This document shows positions 1 to 7,247 of a stretch of 7,820 bases of DNA, in pieces. How positions within the stretch are numbered: position 1 is the first letter of the stretch; each line of letters starts with the position of its first letter. Origin of the DNA: Clostridia bacterium. Its GTDB lineage: Bacteria; Bacillota_A; Clostridia; Oscillospirales; CAG-382. The translations under genes were made by a program, and so were the position numbers. The DNA lies in the NCBI GenBank assembly GCA_017517985.1, contig JAFWWX010000232.1, forward strand, positions 1 to 7,820, in the 5' to 3' direction. Below the pieces are notes generated by a model. It was not told the origin of the DNA, ran no database searches, and saw nothing but the letters and a program-made list of their open reading frames with translations.

Positions 1-124
1 GTCTTGCTTTTCCAATTGAGCATATATGGCATATTATTGTGGTTACTTCAAAATCCGGATTTTCTACATCCGCGCAGTCCCGAAGAAGCTTTACCCCTTC
101 GGTTCTGAATTCATTATAAGTCAT
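1..124 (-). CDS. prmC: Peptide chain release factor N5-glutamine methyltransferase, N-terminal fragment (cut by window edge)
   Basis: Only the first 41 codons are visible; the frame is open to the left edge. The peptide begins MTYNEFRTEGVKLLRDCADV and continues through ENPDFEVTTIICHICSIGKAR. This resembles the N-terminal helical domain of PrmC/HemK, where a 'LL...AG..NP..EA..LL.H.LG..R' pattern precedes the methyltransferase domain. PrmC methylates the glutamine of the GGQ motif of release factors RF1 and RF2 using S-adenosylmethionine. The catalytic NPPY motif would lie outside the window. The ATG follows an AAAGGA ribosome binding site and starts 18 bases after the yqhQ stop, so the two are probably co-transcribed. 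The order yqhQ-prmC(-prfA) is common in Clostridia and supports the call. The N-terminal domain is poorly conserved, so context carries much of the weight. Confidence 0.7.
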   Translation of the reverse strand, partial: MTYNEFRTEGVKLLRDCADVENPDFEVTTIICHICSIGKAR

Positions 125-142
125 TTTTATTCCTTTGCTCGG

Positions 143-1228
143 TTACTGTTGGTTGTCCTGTGACACATCCGGCTCCTGTGTTTTTTCTTCTGATGTATCG
201 CCGGTATTACTGCGTGCGTCTTCCGCTGATATATCTTCCATGTTCTCCGCTTCTTCAAGCTCCGATACTATTTCCGGATAAACATCAGGAAGCGAAGCTT
301 TGAGTGAACGGATTGCTACCTCTATCATATCGTCTGTAGGCTCTTTTGTTGTAAGTCTCTGCACCCAAAGACCAGGCGCTGAAATAACTCTTACAAAGGC
401 GTTGTCGTGTCTGCCGGCATATCTTATAAATTCATAGCCAAGACCTACAATAACCGGCAGCGTAAGAAGCTTTAACACAAGATATATTCCGTCTTTAAGA
501 TTTGCAAAGGGAATTGAAATAAGAATCCCCAGCACCATCATAACAACAAGAAAGCTTGTTCCGCATCTGGGGTGGAATCTTGACTGTTTTCTTACATTTT
601 CAACAGTCAGCTCCTCATAGCTCTCATGGCAGAATATGGACTTATGCTCTGCTCCGTGGTACATAAAGGTACGCTTCATATCCGGAATGAGAGTTACAAG
701 TGCGATATATAAAAGGAAAATGATAATTCTCATAACGCCCTGAATGGCACTTTTAAGTACGGCAAAAGCATAGTTTACCTCAACCATTTCAGAGGTAACA
801 ACAAAATTTGAAATGAACTTCGGAAGCCACATGAACAGCACAACCGAAAGGACAAGTCCGAGAATTGTTCCGAGAACAGATGCGATCACCGCAATACTCT
901 TTCCAAAGGTTTTAGTCAGCCATTTCTCGAATTTTGATTCCTCCTGCTCCTCAAGTCCAAGCATATCCGCAGACCTGTTAAGAGTATCAATACTCAGCAT
1001 CATTGAATCAATAAATCCAACAATTCCTCTGATAAAAGGAATACGGAAAAATTTGTTCTTTGCAGTAAGCGGCTTTGAGTCTCTGACATCGGTGCGAATT
1101 TCGCCCTTGCTGTCACGGACCGAAATTGCAATTTTGTCCTTTGACTTCATCATTACGCCCTCAAGCACTGCCTGGCCGCCGGTTGAGCCAAGACGCACAT
1201 CTGCGCCTGTGCATTTTTTCTCTGCCAT
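143..1228 (-). CDS. yqhQ: DUF1385 family membrane protein (YqhQ-like)
   Basis: A 361-residue protein of the DUF1385/COG3872 family, often labelled a predicted metal-dependent enzyme, with no firmly established reaction. Family marks are GGQAVLEGVMM at residues 17-27, YHGAEHKSI at 190-198 and FHPRCGTSF at 218-226. Their His, Glu and Cys residues could form a metal site (inference). Hydrophobic stretches near residues 111-134, 163-182, 224-243 and 247-265 look like membrane segments, so it is an inner-membrane protein. The C-terminal 40 residues are acidic, low in complexity and probably disordered. The ATG lies 7 bases after GAGAGGG (1236-1242). A consensus promoter stands upstream and prmC follows after 18 bases. 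Length and motifs fit an intact family member; the cellular role is unknown. Confidence 0.9.
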   Translation of the reverse strand: MAEKKCTGADVRLGSTGGQAVLEGVMMKSKDKIAISVRDSKGEIRTDVRDSKPLTAKNKFFRIPFIRGIVGFIDSMMLSIDTLNRSADMLGLEEQEESKFEKWLTKTFGKSIAVIASVLGTILGLVLSVVLFMWLPKFISNFVVTSEMVEVNYAFAVLKSAIQGVMRIIIFLLYIALVTLIPDMKRTFMYHGAEHKSIFCHESYEELTVENVRKQSRFHPRCGTSFLVVMMVLGILISIPFANLKDGIYLVLKLLTLPVIVGLGYEFIRYAGRHDNAFVRVISAPGLWVQRLTTKEPTDDMIEVAIRSLKASLPDVYPEIVSELEEAENMEDISAEDARSNTGDTSEEKTQEPDVSQDNQQ

Positions 1229-1285
1229 AATACATCCCTCTCTTTCAGAATTTTATATATTGTGAATAAAATTTTCTTTTCTGTT

Positions 1286-1300
1286 AAGCTATTATAGCTT
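1286..1300. repeat. 15-bp perfect palindrome over the yqhQ -10 box
   Basis: The sequence aagctat-t-atagctt is a perfect inverted repeat of 7-bp arms around one base. It contains the whole -10 hexamer of the yqhQ promoter and reaches the expected transcription start. Its size and place suit a binding site for a small dimeric repressor. However, TATAAT supplies part of the symmetry by itself, and no regulator is recognised. It could be chance in AT-rich DNA. Confidence 0.4.
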
Positions 1301-1319
1301 TATTTTTGTACTATTTCAA
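1291..1319 (-). promoter_or_regulatory. Vegetative promoter of yqhQ-prmC
   Basis: Read on the minus strand, TTGAAA (1314-1319) is followed after exactly 17 bases by TATAAT (1291-1296). This matches the housekeeping sigma consensus at 11 of 12 positions. Transcription should start near 1284, giving a leader of about 56 bases before the yqhQ ATG. Between this promoter and the terminator at 1441-1482, about 120 AT-rich bases show nothing recognisable. Confidence 0.8.
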
Positions 1320-1440
1320 CAATAAACTATGAATTATCTTCTGCTGCTTATTTTTTTACACTTTTGAAACATTGGCGATTTATAAAATACAATTTTCCCC
1401 CATTTCAATAGCCTCTACCACTTTGTTTATTATCTTCTTT

Positions 1441-1482
1441 AAAAGAATAAACCTCCCACGGCAATTTTCTGCCACAGGAGGT
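1441..1482 (-). terminator. Intrinsic terminator after the nucleoside transporter genes
   Basis: On the minus strand the RNA can form a 13-bp stem: ACCUCC-UGU-GGCA pairs with UGCC-GUG-GGAGGU around a 6-base loop. The central three pairs are G-U wobbles, so the stem is continuous only in minus-strand RNA; the plus-strand RNA would have C/A mismatches there. The stem is followed by UUAUUCUUUU. It begins about 40 bases after the second permease stop and ends the transporter unit before the yqhQ promoter. Confidence 0.8.
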
Positions 1483-1523
1483 ATATTTTTAAGCCTGTAT
1501 TTTATTGTGCCGAGCCGTTGTCT

Positions 1524-2504
1524 TTATCTTTCCTCTCTGAAGTAAGGAAGTCCAAGACTTTTCGGAGGATAATTTTCCTTCTTGTCCTTGATGCTTGTAA
1601 TAATAAGAACAACAACTGTAACAAGGTAAGGAAGCATATTGAATACTGCCATCGCAGAAGGATTTTTTGATACACCGGGAATATATGCGGTAGCAATGTA
1701 AAGCCCTCCGAATATAAATGAGCCAAATATACCGGCAATTGGCTTCCACACAGCAAAAATTACAAGTGCAACAGCAAGCCAGCCTCTGTCACCAAAGCCA
1801 CCGCTTGTCCAAGTACCACCGGTATAGTCCATAGTGAAATAAAGTCCGCCAAGACCTGCAATTGCTCCACCGATAATAGTAGCAAGATATTTATACTTTA
1901 TTACATTAATACCCGCCGCATCAGCAGATGCAGGATTTTCTCCGACAGCACGAAGCGAAAGTCCCACGCGAGTACGCATCAAAACTATTGCAGCAATAAG
2001 TGCAATTATTATCGCCAGATAAACAAGGAATCCGTATCCAAAAACAATTTCCCCCAAAGCTCCCATTTTATCCGCAAAAGGAAGTGAAGTTCTAAAGTAA
2101 TCTGCCGTTGTTTTTACAGATATGCTCTCGCCGTTTCCAAATATTTTTGTTGCAGTCCCACCAAAAAAGTCACCAAAGCCTATACCGAAGGTAGTAAGTG
2201 CAAGACCTGTTACATTTTGATTTGCACGAAGAGTTATGGTAAGGAAGCTATATATAAACGCACAGAGTGCGGAGCCAATGAGCGTGAAAATAAGCGGAAT
2301 TATTATACACCAGATTACTTTCGGGTTGGAGGTGTTTATCTCATAAAGGTAAGCACCCAGGATGCCCATACTGCCGCCTACATACATAATACCGGGAATC
2401 CCCAGGTTCAGATTGCCGGATTTTTCTGTAATTATCTCTCCGGTCGAACCATAAAGAAGCGGAATCCCCTGTACTATCGCGCTGTTGATAATTGTACCAA
2501 TCAT
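1524..2504 (-). CDS. nupQ: Purine nucleoside-type ABC transporter permease, second subunit (NupQ-like)
   Basis: A 326-residue integral membrane protein of the BPD_transp_2 permease family, close in length to NupQ of Bacillus subtilis. It would pair with the NupP-like subunit to form the membrane channel. Family marks are EKSGNLNLGIPGIM at residues 27-40, GENPASADAAGIN at 188-200 (the cytoplasmic coupling region facing the ATPase), GWLAVALVIFAVW at 241-253 and the C-terminal LPYFREER. Around eight hydrophobic segments are visible. Its ATG overlaps the TGA of the preceding permease as ATGA, implying translational coupling; AAGGGG (2515-2520) lies 10 bases upstream. It is the last gene of the unit, before the terminator. 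Substrate is inferred from the family and from xpt in the neighbourhood; sugars are less likely because the partner is a BMP-type binding protein. Confidence 0.88.
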   Translation of the reverse strand: MIGTIINSAIVQGIPLLYGSTGEIITEKSGNLNLGIPGIMYVGGSMGILGAYLYEINTSNPKVIWCIIIPLIFTLIGSALCAFIYSFLTITLRANQNVTGLALTTFGIGFGDFFGGTATKIFGNGESISVKTTADYFRTSLPFADKMGALGEIVFGYGFLVYLAIIIALIAAIVLMRTRVGLSLRAVGENPASADAAGINVIKYKYLATIIGGAIAGLGGLYFTMDYTGGTWTSGGFGDRGWLAVALVIFAVWKPIAGIFGSFIFGGLYIATAYIPGVSKNPSAMAVFNMLPYLVTVVVLIITSIKDKKENYPPKSLGLPYFREER

Positions 2505-3628
2505 TTCCTGTGTTCCCCTTTCGTATTTGCTTGAATTTTGTAATTTGCAAAAAACTCACAGCCGATAACAAAGAAAAGCACTATTCCAATAATAATTCCT
2601 GTAATGCTTGAATTATCAAGTTTACAATCCTCTATAAACTGGCTTGAGCCTATTTCAAGGAAAACTATAAGGAATGACGCTGCCGTCATAATAATCGGGT
2701 TGAATTTTGCAAGCCAGGAAACCATAACCGCCGTAAAACCGATACCGCCTATTGTATTTGCATTGACAGTGCAGTCCTTACCAACAGCAAATATAAATCC
2801 TACAAGACCGCAAAGCAGCCCGGAAATTGTCATAGTACGCAACACAACTTTTTTTACATTAATACCGATATATTTCGCAGTATTTTCACTTTCTCCGACA
2901 ACAGAAATCTCATATCCGTGCTTACTAAATTTTAGATATACAAACATAAGTACTGTTAAAACGACTGAGATTATAAGAATAAGTCCATACCTTGACCCAA
3001 AAATTTCCGGAAACCAGTAACGCTGCCCCTCAAAAGGACTCTGTATAGAACGGATAACATTGGAACCGCTTTTATCAATAAATGGGATACTGAAAAGAAC
3101 AAGTTGCATCGCAATGTAGTTCATCATAAGGGTAAACAAAGTTTCGTTTGTTCCGAATTTTGCCTTAAAAATTGCAGGGAGCAATCCCCATATACAACCA
3201 CTGATCATAGCAGCCACAGCTATTACAACAAGGGTCATCCACATAGGCAGTGTATCACCAAGTATAAACATAAGTATTACTGAAACCAATGCACCGACAA
3301 GCGCCTGCCCCTCCGCGCCAAGATTCCAGAATTTCATTTTAAATGCGGGGGTAACCGCAAGGGAAATGCATTGAAGTATAGAAACATTCATAACCATCTG
3401 CCATATTTTTCTACTTGTTCCAAAATTTCCATATAGCATTGATTTAATAAGCTGGGATGCATTTCCGTTAGAGGAGTTTCTTGTTACGGAAAGAATAACA
3501 AGAGTACATATAATAAGAGACGCTATTATTGCCAGTGCTCTGATAAGCACAGAGCCTATGGGGGATATTGCATCGCGTTTTACAATGTGAAAGCCAAAGC
3601 CTCGCCCCGTATTTTTTCTATTAGTCAC
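2501..3628 (-). CDS. nupP: Purine nucleoside-type ABC transporter permease, first subunit (NupP-like), GTG start
   Basis: A 375-residue membrane protein of the BPD_transp_2 family and one half of the channel. Residues 96-113 (FKMKFWNLGAEGQALVGA) match the family pattern 'FNIGAEGQ..IGA'. NETLFTLMMNYIA (161-173) and GESENTAKYIGINV (245-258) are further conserved blocks, the latter in the ATPase-coupling loop. About nine to ten hydrophobic segments start near residue 24. The start is GTG at 3628, 7 bases after GGGAGGT (3636-3642). It overlaps the ATPase stop by 8 bases (GTGACTAA), which suggests coupled translation. An in-frame ATG at 3682 would add 18 residues lying inside the ATPase gene and is disfavoured. 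The residues before the first membrane segment are basic, as expected for a cytoplasmic N-terminus. Confidence 0.88.
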   Translation of the reverse strand: MTNRKNTGRGFGFHIVKRDAISPIGSVLIRALAIIASLIICTLVILSVTRNSSNGNASQLIKSMLYGNFGTSRKIWQMVMNVSILQCISLAVTPAFKMKFWNLGAEGQALVGALVSVILMFILGDTLPMWMTLVVIAVAAMISGCIWGLLPAIFKAKFGTNETLFTLMMNYIAMQLVLFSIPFIDKSGSNVIRSIQSPFEGQRYWFPEIFGSRYGLILIISVVLTVLMFVYLKFSKHGYEISVVGESENTAKYIGINVKKVVLRTMTISGLLCGLVGFIFAVGKDCTVNANTIGGIGFTAVMVSWLAKFNPIIMTAASFLIVFLEIGSSQFIEDCKLDNSSITGIIIGIVLFFVIGCEFFANYKIQANTKGEHRK

Positions 3629-5195
3629 CGCAAGCACCTCCCTTGATATTTTCCGAAGCATCTTTTCCTTCGTACGTACCAACTGCCATAGTCATATAAT
3701 AACCTATCTGCTCCTTTGTGGCTGTTCTTGCATCCAGAACGGCACTTATCTGCCCCTGGCAAAGAACCATAATTCTATCACAAAGTTCAAGCAACACATC
3801 AAGATCCTCGCCAACAAATATTACAGCAACGCCCTTCTTTTTCTGGTCGTTAAGAAGATTGTATATCATATACGAGGAGTTAATATCAAGACCTCTTACC
3901 GGATATGCAGCCATAAGCACAGTGGGAGCCGCCGCAATTTCCCTGCCGACAAGCACCTTCTGAACATTACCGCCGGAAAGTCTTCTTCCCGGTGTTTTTT
4001 CATCAGGAGTTGCAATCTTGAGTCTTGAAATTATATCGTTTGCAAGATCTTTAGGTCCCTTTCTGCTCAGGAACATCCCCCAGCCTTTTCTGTAGCTCCT
4101 TAGCATCATATTATCAACTATATCCATATTTGCCACAAGTCCCATTCCAAGTCTATCCTCCGGTACAAAGGAAAGACGCACACCCATATCTCGAATCTGC
4201 ATAGGTGTTTTATCCTTAAGGTTTTCCCTTACATTTTCAGGACTTATATAAAATACATTACCCTGCTGAACCTTCTGAAGTCCGGAAATGGATTCAAGAA
4301 GCTCTCTCTGTCCGCTTCCTGCAATTCCGGCAATACCAAGTATTTCTCCGGACTTTGCTGTGAAGTTTATGTTCTTAAGAACTGTCAAACCCTCTCTATT
4401 TTTGCAGTGAAGATTCTCAACGACAATTCTATCAGTGCAGTTCTTAGGCTCTGTTCTTTCAATATCCAGAAAAACCTTTTCTCCAACCATCATTTCCGTA
4501 AGCTCGGATTCATTGGTTTTTGCTGTTTCGACCGTTCCAACATATTCGCCCTTACGAAGTACAGAAACTCTGTCAGAAAGGCTCAGCACCTCGTGAAGCT
4601 TGTGAGTAATGATAATTATTGCCTTCCCGTCATCACGCATGCGACGAAGAATTTTAAAAAGTCTTGACGTTTCATTTGGCGTAAGAACCGCAGTAGGTTC
4701 ATCAAGTATAAGAATATCCGCCCCTCTGTAAAGAACACGAATAATTTCCACTGTCTGCTTTTCAGATACGGACATCTCATATATCTTCTTTTTCGGGTCA
4801 ATGGCAAAGCCGTATTTGTCGCCTATTTCTTTAACCTTTTTTTCTGCCTTTTTTATATCATATCTTCCCTGTTCATCAAGTCCGAGAATAATATTTTCCG
4901 TTGCAGAAAAGACATCAATCAGTTTGAAATGTTGATGAATCATACCGATTTTGTTGTTAAAAGAATCCTTCGGCGATTTTATTTCCACATACTTGCCGTT
5001 AATATATATAGAACCTTCATCCGGGTAGTAAATTCCGGAAATCATATTCATAAGCGTAGTTTTTCCGCTACCATTTTCTCCCAGAATCGCAAGTATTTCA
5101 CCTTTATTTACGGAAAGGCTTACGTTTTTGTTCGCAACTACCTTTCCAAAGGTCTTTGTTATATTTTTAAGCTCAATTGCAACATTATTGCTCAA
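3621..5195 (-). CDS. nupO: Double-domain ABC transporter ATPase, purine nucleoside type (NupO-like), TTG start
   Basis: A 524-residue cytoplasmic ATPase with two fused nucleotide-binding domains, the layout of RbsA/NupO proteins. Domain 1 has Walker A GENGSGKT (39-46), Q-loop HQ at 87-88, a divergent signature MSVSEKQ (141-147), Walker B ILILDEPT (161-168) and the H-loop His at 198. Domain 2 is degenerate: AGIAGSGQ (289-296) lacks the Walker A lysine, LSGGN (406-410) is intact, Walker B reads LMAAYPVRGLD, and GED replaces the H-loop. This asymmetry is typical of the family, where only one composite site hydrolyses ATP well. The start is TTG at 5195, 7 bases after GGGAGGG (5203-5209), and the protein then opens with the family-typical SNNVAIELKNITKTFG. 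An ATG at 5240 would add 15 residues with no good ribosome binding site. It lies 124 bases after the lipoprotein gene, across a terminator hairpin. Confidence 0.92.
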   Translation of the reverse strand: MSNNVAIELKNITKTFGKVVANKNVSLSVNKGEILAILGENGSGKTTLMNMISGIYYPDEGSIYINGKYVEIKSPKDSFNNKIGMIHQHFKLIDVFSATENIILGLDEQGRYDIKKAEKKVKEIGDKYGFAIDPKKKIYEMSVSEKQTVEIIRVLYRGADILILDEPTAVLTPNETSRLFKILRRMRDDGKAIIIITHKLHEVLSLSDRVSVLRKGEYVGTVETAKTNESELTEMMVGEKVFLDIERTEPKNCTDRIVVENLHCKNREGLTVLKNINFTAKSGEILGIAGIAGSGQRELLESISGLQKVQQGNVFYISPENVRENLKDKTPMQIRDMGVRLSFVPEDRLGMGLVANMDIVDNMMLRSYRKGWGMFLSRKGPKDLANDIISRLKIATPDEKTPGRRLSGGNVQKVLVGREIAAAPTVLMAAYPVRGLDINSSYMIYNLLNDQKKKGVAVIFVGEDLDVLLELCDRIMVLCQGQISAVLDARTATKEQIGYYMTMAVGTYEGKDASENIKGGACGD

Positions 5196-5202
5196 ATATT
5201 TT

Positions 5203-5209
5203 CCCTCCC
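5203..5209 (-). promoter_or_regulatory. Ribosome binding site fixing the TTG start of the ABC ATPase
   Basis: GGGAGGG on the minus strand, 7 bases before TTG at 5195. No comparable site precedes the in-frame ATG at 5240. Confidence 0.85.
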
Positions 5210-5277
5210 GATAATTCACGGTTATCCTTACCTGTTTCAAACTTATTTTTTGTGAGGATTAAAAAATACATTTACTA

Positions 5278-5304
5278 AAAACGGCGGGGCGAAACTGCCC
5301 CGCC
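5278..5304 (-). terminator. Intercistronic terminator (attenuator) between lipoprotein and ATPase genes
   Basis: On the minus strand, GGCGGGGC and GCCCCGCC form a perfect 8-bp, all G-C stem around a 6-base loop (5283-5304), followed by GUUUUU. It starts 15 bases after the lipoprotein stop codon. The ATPase gene follows about 80 bases later with no convincing promoter, so read-through probably supplies the transporter genes. The hairpin would also protect the 3' end of the lipoprotein message. Excess of binding protein over membrane components is the usual outcome of such an arrangement in ABC import operons. Confidence 0.85.
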
Positions 5305-5319
5305 ATCATTTTGTGCTTT

Positions 5320-6570
5320 TTACTTAATGGTAATACCGTCAATATCTATATCAAAGTAAGGAGCGCTGCGGTATTCGGATTCGTGGAAGTAGCCATTGGA
5401 AACAACATTTGTGTCAGGAGTAAATGTTCCATCATCAATAACATCTGCCTTGTATTCTGTAAGCTTCTTGCCACCAACGGTAAATGTTTCTGTGTCAAAC
5501 ACCTTAATCTTACCGGAGATAAGCTTTTCTTTAACTTCCTCAAGCTTCTCCTGTGTGCCTTCAGCAGCAACTGTCTCATTAAGACCGAGAATCTGAACTA
5601 CTCCATCTGCAAGACCCTTACAGAAGTCCTGACCTATAGGCTTACCTTCGATAGCCGCAGTGATAATATGCTCAAAATAGGGCTGCCAGTTAATCTTGGA
5701 GGAAACCAATGCTGTATTGGGACCCCAGTCTCTTGTATCAAGGTTATATGCAACATTGGGAACGCCTGCAGCTTCACAAGCCTTGGGAGCACCCTCTGAG
5801 TCTGCGTGCTGTGAAATAAGAACGCATCCGCCTTCAATAAGAGCGTTAGCAGCTTCCTTTTCCTTAGCTATATCAAACCATGAGGTTGTAAATTTAACAT
5901 CCATTGTAACTGTGGGGCAAACAGACTTTGCACCAAGATAGAAGGAAGTGTAGCCGGACTTAACTTCAGCATAGGGGAATGCACCAACATAACCCATCTT
6001 AGCCTGGTCTGCTGTAATTTTACCGGAGTCTATCATTTCGTTAAGCTTAAGACCTGCAGCAACACCCACGAGGTATCTGCCTTCATAAATGTTTGCAAAT
6101 GCATTATAGAAGTTACCGATACCGGAGGAATGACCTGTAGTACCTGTAGCGTGACAGAAACGAACATCCGGGAATTCTACCGCAGCCTGCTTTATAAAGC
6201 TTTCGTGACCGAAAGAGTCAGCGAAAATAACATCACAGCCTGCATCAGCAAGGTCAGCAGCTGCTTCATAGCAGTCATTTGATTCGGGAACATTTACCTT
6301 GTAAATAACCTGATCATCTCTAAGTCCAAGAGACTTCTGGGCAGCCTTTGCAGCGTCAAGGAAGTTCTTGTCATAAGTTGAGTTTTCATCGTGAAGGAAT
6401 ATAAAACCAACCTTTATATCCTCCTTGGCAACCGGGTCAAAGGAGCTTTCAACAAATGGCTTAGCCTTATTGCCTGTATCCTCGTCATTTCCTTTCTTAT
6501 CTCCGCCACAGGATACAAGACATCCCGCAGCAAGCACTGTTGCCATAAGAAGCGCAAAAATCTTTTTCAT
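5320..6570 (-). CDS. BMP-family substrate-binding lipoprotein (purine nucleoside-type ABC importer)
   Basis: A 416-residue extracytoplasmic binding protein of the BMP/PnrA family. Residues 1-20 form a lipoprotein signal peptide with lipobox LVSC and Cys21 as the likely lipidated residue; Cys17 in AAGC is a less likely alternative. A short polar linker follows, then the periplasmic-binding fold from about residue 52 (IKVGFIFLHDENSTYDKNF). Typical blocks are YVGAFPYAEVKSGYTSFYLGAKSV (194-217), TTSWFDIAKEKEAANALIEGG (228-248), SQHADS (253-258) and WGPNTALVSSKINWQPYF (282-299), followed by YFHESEYRSAPYFDIDIDGI at the C-terminus. BMP proteins characterised elsewhere bind purine nucleosides, sometimes other small ligands. 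The ATG lies 7 bases after GGAGGG (6578-6583). The adjacent permease and ATPase genes and xpt point to a purine ligand. I use no gene symbol because it looks distinct from B. subtilis NupN. Confidence 0.93.
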   Translation of the reverse strand: MKKIFALLMATVLAAGCLVSCGGDKKGNDEDTGNKAKPFVESSFDPVAKEDIKVGFIFLHDENSTYDKNFLDAAKAAQKSLGLRDDQVIYKVNVPESNDCYEAAADLADAGCDVIFADSFGHESFIKQAAVEFPDVRFCHATGTTGHSSGIGNFYNAFANIYEGRYLVGVAAGLKLNEMIDSGKITADQAKMGYVGAFPYAEVKSGYTSFYLGAKSVCPTVTMDVKFTTSWFDIAKEKEAANALIEGGCVLISQHADSEGAPKACEAAGVPNVAYNLDTRDWGPNTALVSSKINWQPYFEHIITAAIEGKPIGQDFCKGLADGVVQILGLNETVAAEGTQEKLEEVKEKLISGKIKVFDTETFTVGGKKLTEYKADVIDDGTFTPDTNVVSNGYFHESEYRSAPYFDIDIDGITIK

Positions 6571-6583
6571 TTTTTAACCCTCC

Positions 6584-6597
6584 TGCCGTTTTCGGCA
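6584..6597 (-). other. Small hairpin directly upstream of the lipoprotein ribosome binding site
   Basis: TGCCG-AAAA-CGGCA (minus strand) is a perfect 5-bp stem with an AAAA loop. It ends where the GGAGGG ribosome binding site begins. No U-run follows, so it is not a terminator. If transcription starts at the weak promoter proposed just upstream, the hairpin would sit at the 5' end of the message and could stabilise it. Confidence 0.45.
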
Positions 6598-6601
6598 AAA
6601 T

Positions 6602-6630
6602 TTAATATATGTAAATAAAATTTACACCAA
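6602..6630 (-). promoter_or_regulatory. Possible weak secondary promoter for the lipoprotein gene, with palindrome in its spacer
   Basis: On the minus strand TTGGTG (6625-6630) and TATTAA (6602-6607) are 17 bases apart, but match the consensus at only about 7 of 12 positions. The spacer contains the inverted repeat gtaaat-aaa-atttac (6611-6625). No clear terminator lies between xpt and this gene, so read-through from the xpt promoter is an alternative source of transcript. Tentative. Confidence 0.3.
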
Positions 6631-6660
6631 AAGGAAAAAATATACACCTATAATTACAAT

Positions 6661-7236
6661 TTAACGGTTTCTGAATATAATACTGTCATCCGTCATTTCG
6701 TCGACTATCGCAAGAGATTCAACTCTTATGCCCATAGCCCTGATTTCATCTCCACCGTTCTGGAATCCCTTTTCAATTGCGATTGCAGCACCGCAAATTT
6801 CAACTCCTGCGTCACGGCAGATACTTATAAGCCCCTTAAGAGCCATTCCGTTTGCAAGGAAATCATCAACAAGAAGCACCTTGTCGCCGTCTTTAAGGAA
6901 CTGCCTTTCCACAATTACCTGACTTACATTTTTATGGGTAAAGGAAACGACATCTGTGCAGTACACCTCACCGGAAACATTCTTTGACTTGTTCTTTTTC
7001 GCAAAAACGACCGGAACATTCATATATATTGCCGCCCCCATTGCTATAGCAATACCGGAGGTTTCAATTGTGAGAATTTTATTTATTCCGCATCCCTCAA
7101 ATAGTCTTGCAATTTCTTTTCCCATTTCGCAAAGGAACTGCACATCAAGTCTGTGATTTAAAAAATTCCCAACCTTAAGGATGTTCCCAGGAAGGACGGT
7201 ACCCTCCTTAAGTATTTTTTCTTCAAGAGCCTTCAA
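6661..7236 (-). CDS. xpt: Xanthine phosphoribosyltransferase, TTG start
   Basis: A 191-residue cytoplasmic enzyme converting xanthine and PRPP to XMP and pyrophosphate in purine salvage; B. subtilis Xpt has about 194 residues. The N-terminus KALEEKILKEGTVLPGNILK and the following VGNFLNHRLD match the Xpt-type opening. KILTIETSGIAIA (53-65) is a conserved active-site block. The PRPP-binding loop is VLLVDDFLANGMA (120-132). GFQNGGDEIRAMGIRVESLA near 158-176 fits the family C-terminus. The start is TTG at 7236, 5 bases after GGAGGT (7242-7247). An in-frame ATG at 7278 would add 14 residues absent from the family and lacks a ribosome binding site. It is the first gene after a strong promoter, and the lipoprotein gene follows after 90 bases without a clear terminator, which suggests one purine-salvage unit. 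The usual partner, the permease pbuX, is not adjacent. Confidence 0.93.
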   Translation of the reverse strand: MKALEEKILKEGTVLPGNILKVGNFLNHRLDVQFLCEMGKEIARLFEGCGINKILTIETSGIAIAMGAAIYMNVPVVFAKKNKSKNVSGEVYCTDVVSFTHKNVSQVIVERQFLKDGDKVLLVDDFLANGMALKGLISICRDAGVEICGAAIAIEKGFQNGGDEIRAMGIRVESLAIVDEMTDDSIIFRNR

Positions 7237-7241
7237 CTTAT

Positions 7242-7247
7242 ACCTCC
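7242..7247 (-). promoter_or_regulatory. Ribosome binding site fixing the TTG start of xpt
   Basis: GGAGGT on the minus strand, 5 bases before TTG at 7236. It lies inside the 14-codon extension implied by the upstream ATG, which argues that the extension is untranslated leader. Confidence 0.85.

Noticed and set aside
813..1265. A 150-codon plus-strand frame opposite yqhQ, and other open frames opposite the transporter genes.
   Set aside because: They lie antisense to well-conserved genes, lack ribosome binding sites and show low-complexity translations typical of shadow frames.
1380..1523. About 47 sense codons run in frame after the second permease stop, ending near the peptide VVEAIEMGENCIL.
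   Set aside because: The stretch crosses the terminator hairpin and has no start codon with a suitable ribosome binding site. Read-through of TAA would be needed. A chance open stretch is the simpler view.
3901..4000. Loss of Walker A lysine, Walker B aspartate and H-loop histidine in the second ATPase domain as a sign of decay.
   Set aside because: This asymmetry is normal for NupO/RbsA-type double-domain ATPases, and the gene is full length.
5196..5279. A TTGAAA near 5236-5241 as a -35 for a separate ATPase promoter.
   Set aside because: The best -10 at 18 bases is AATTAT, a poor match. No convincing promoter can be supported here.
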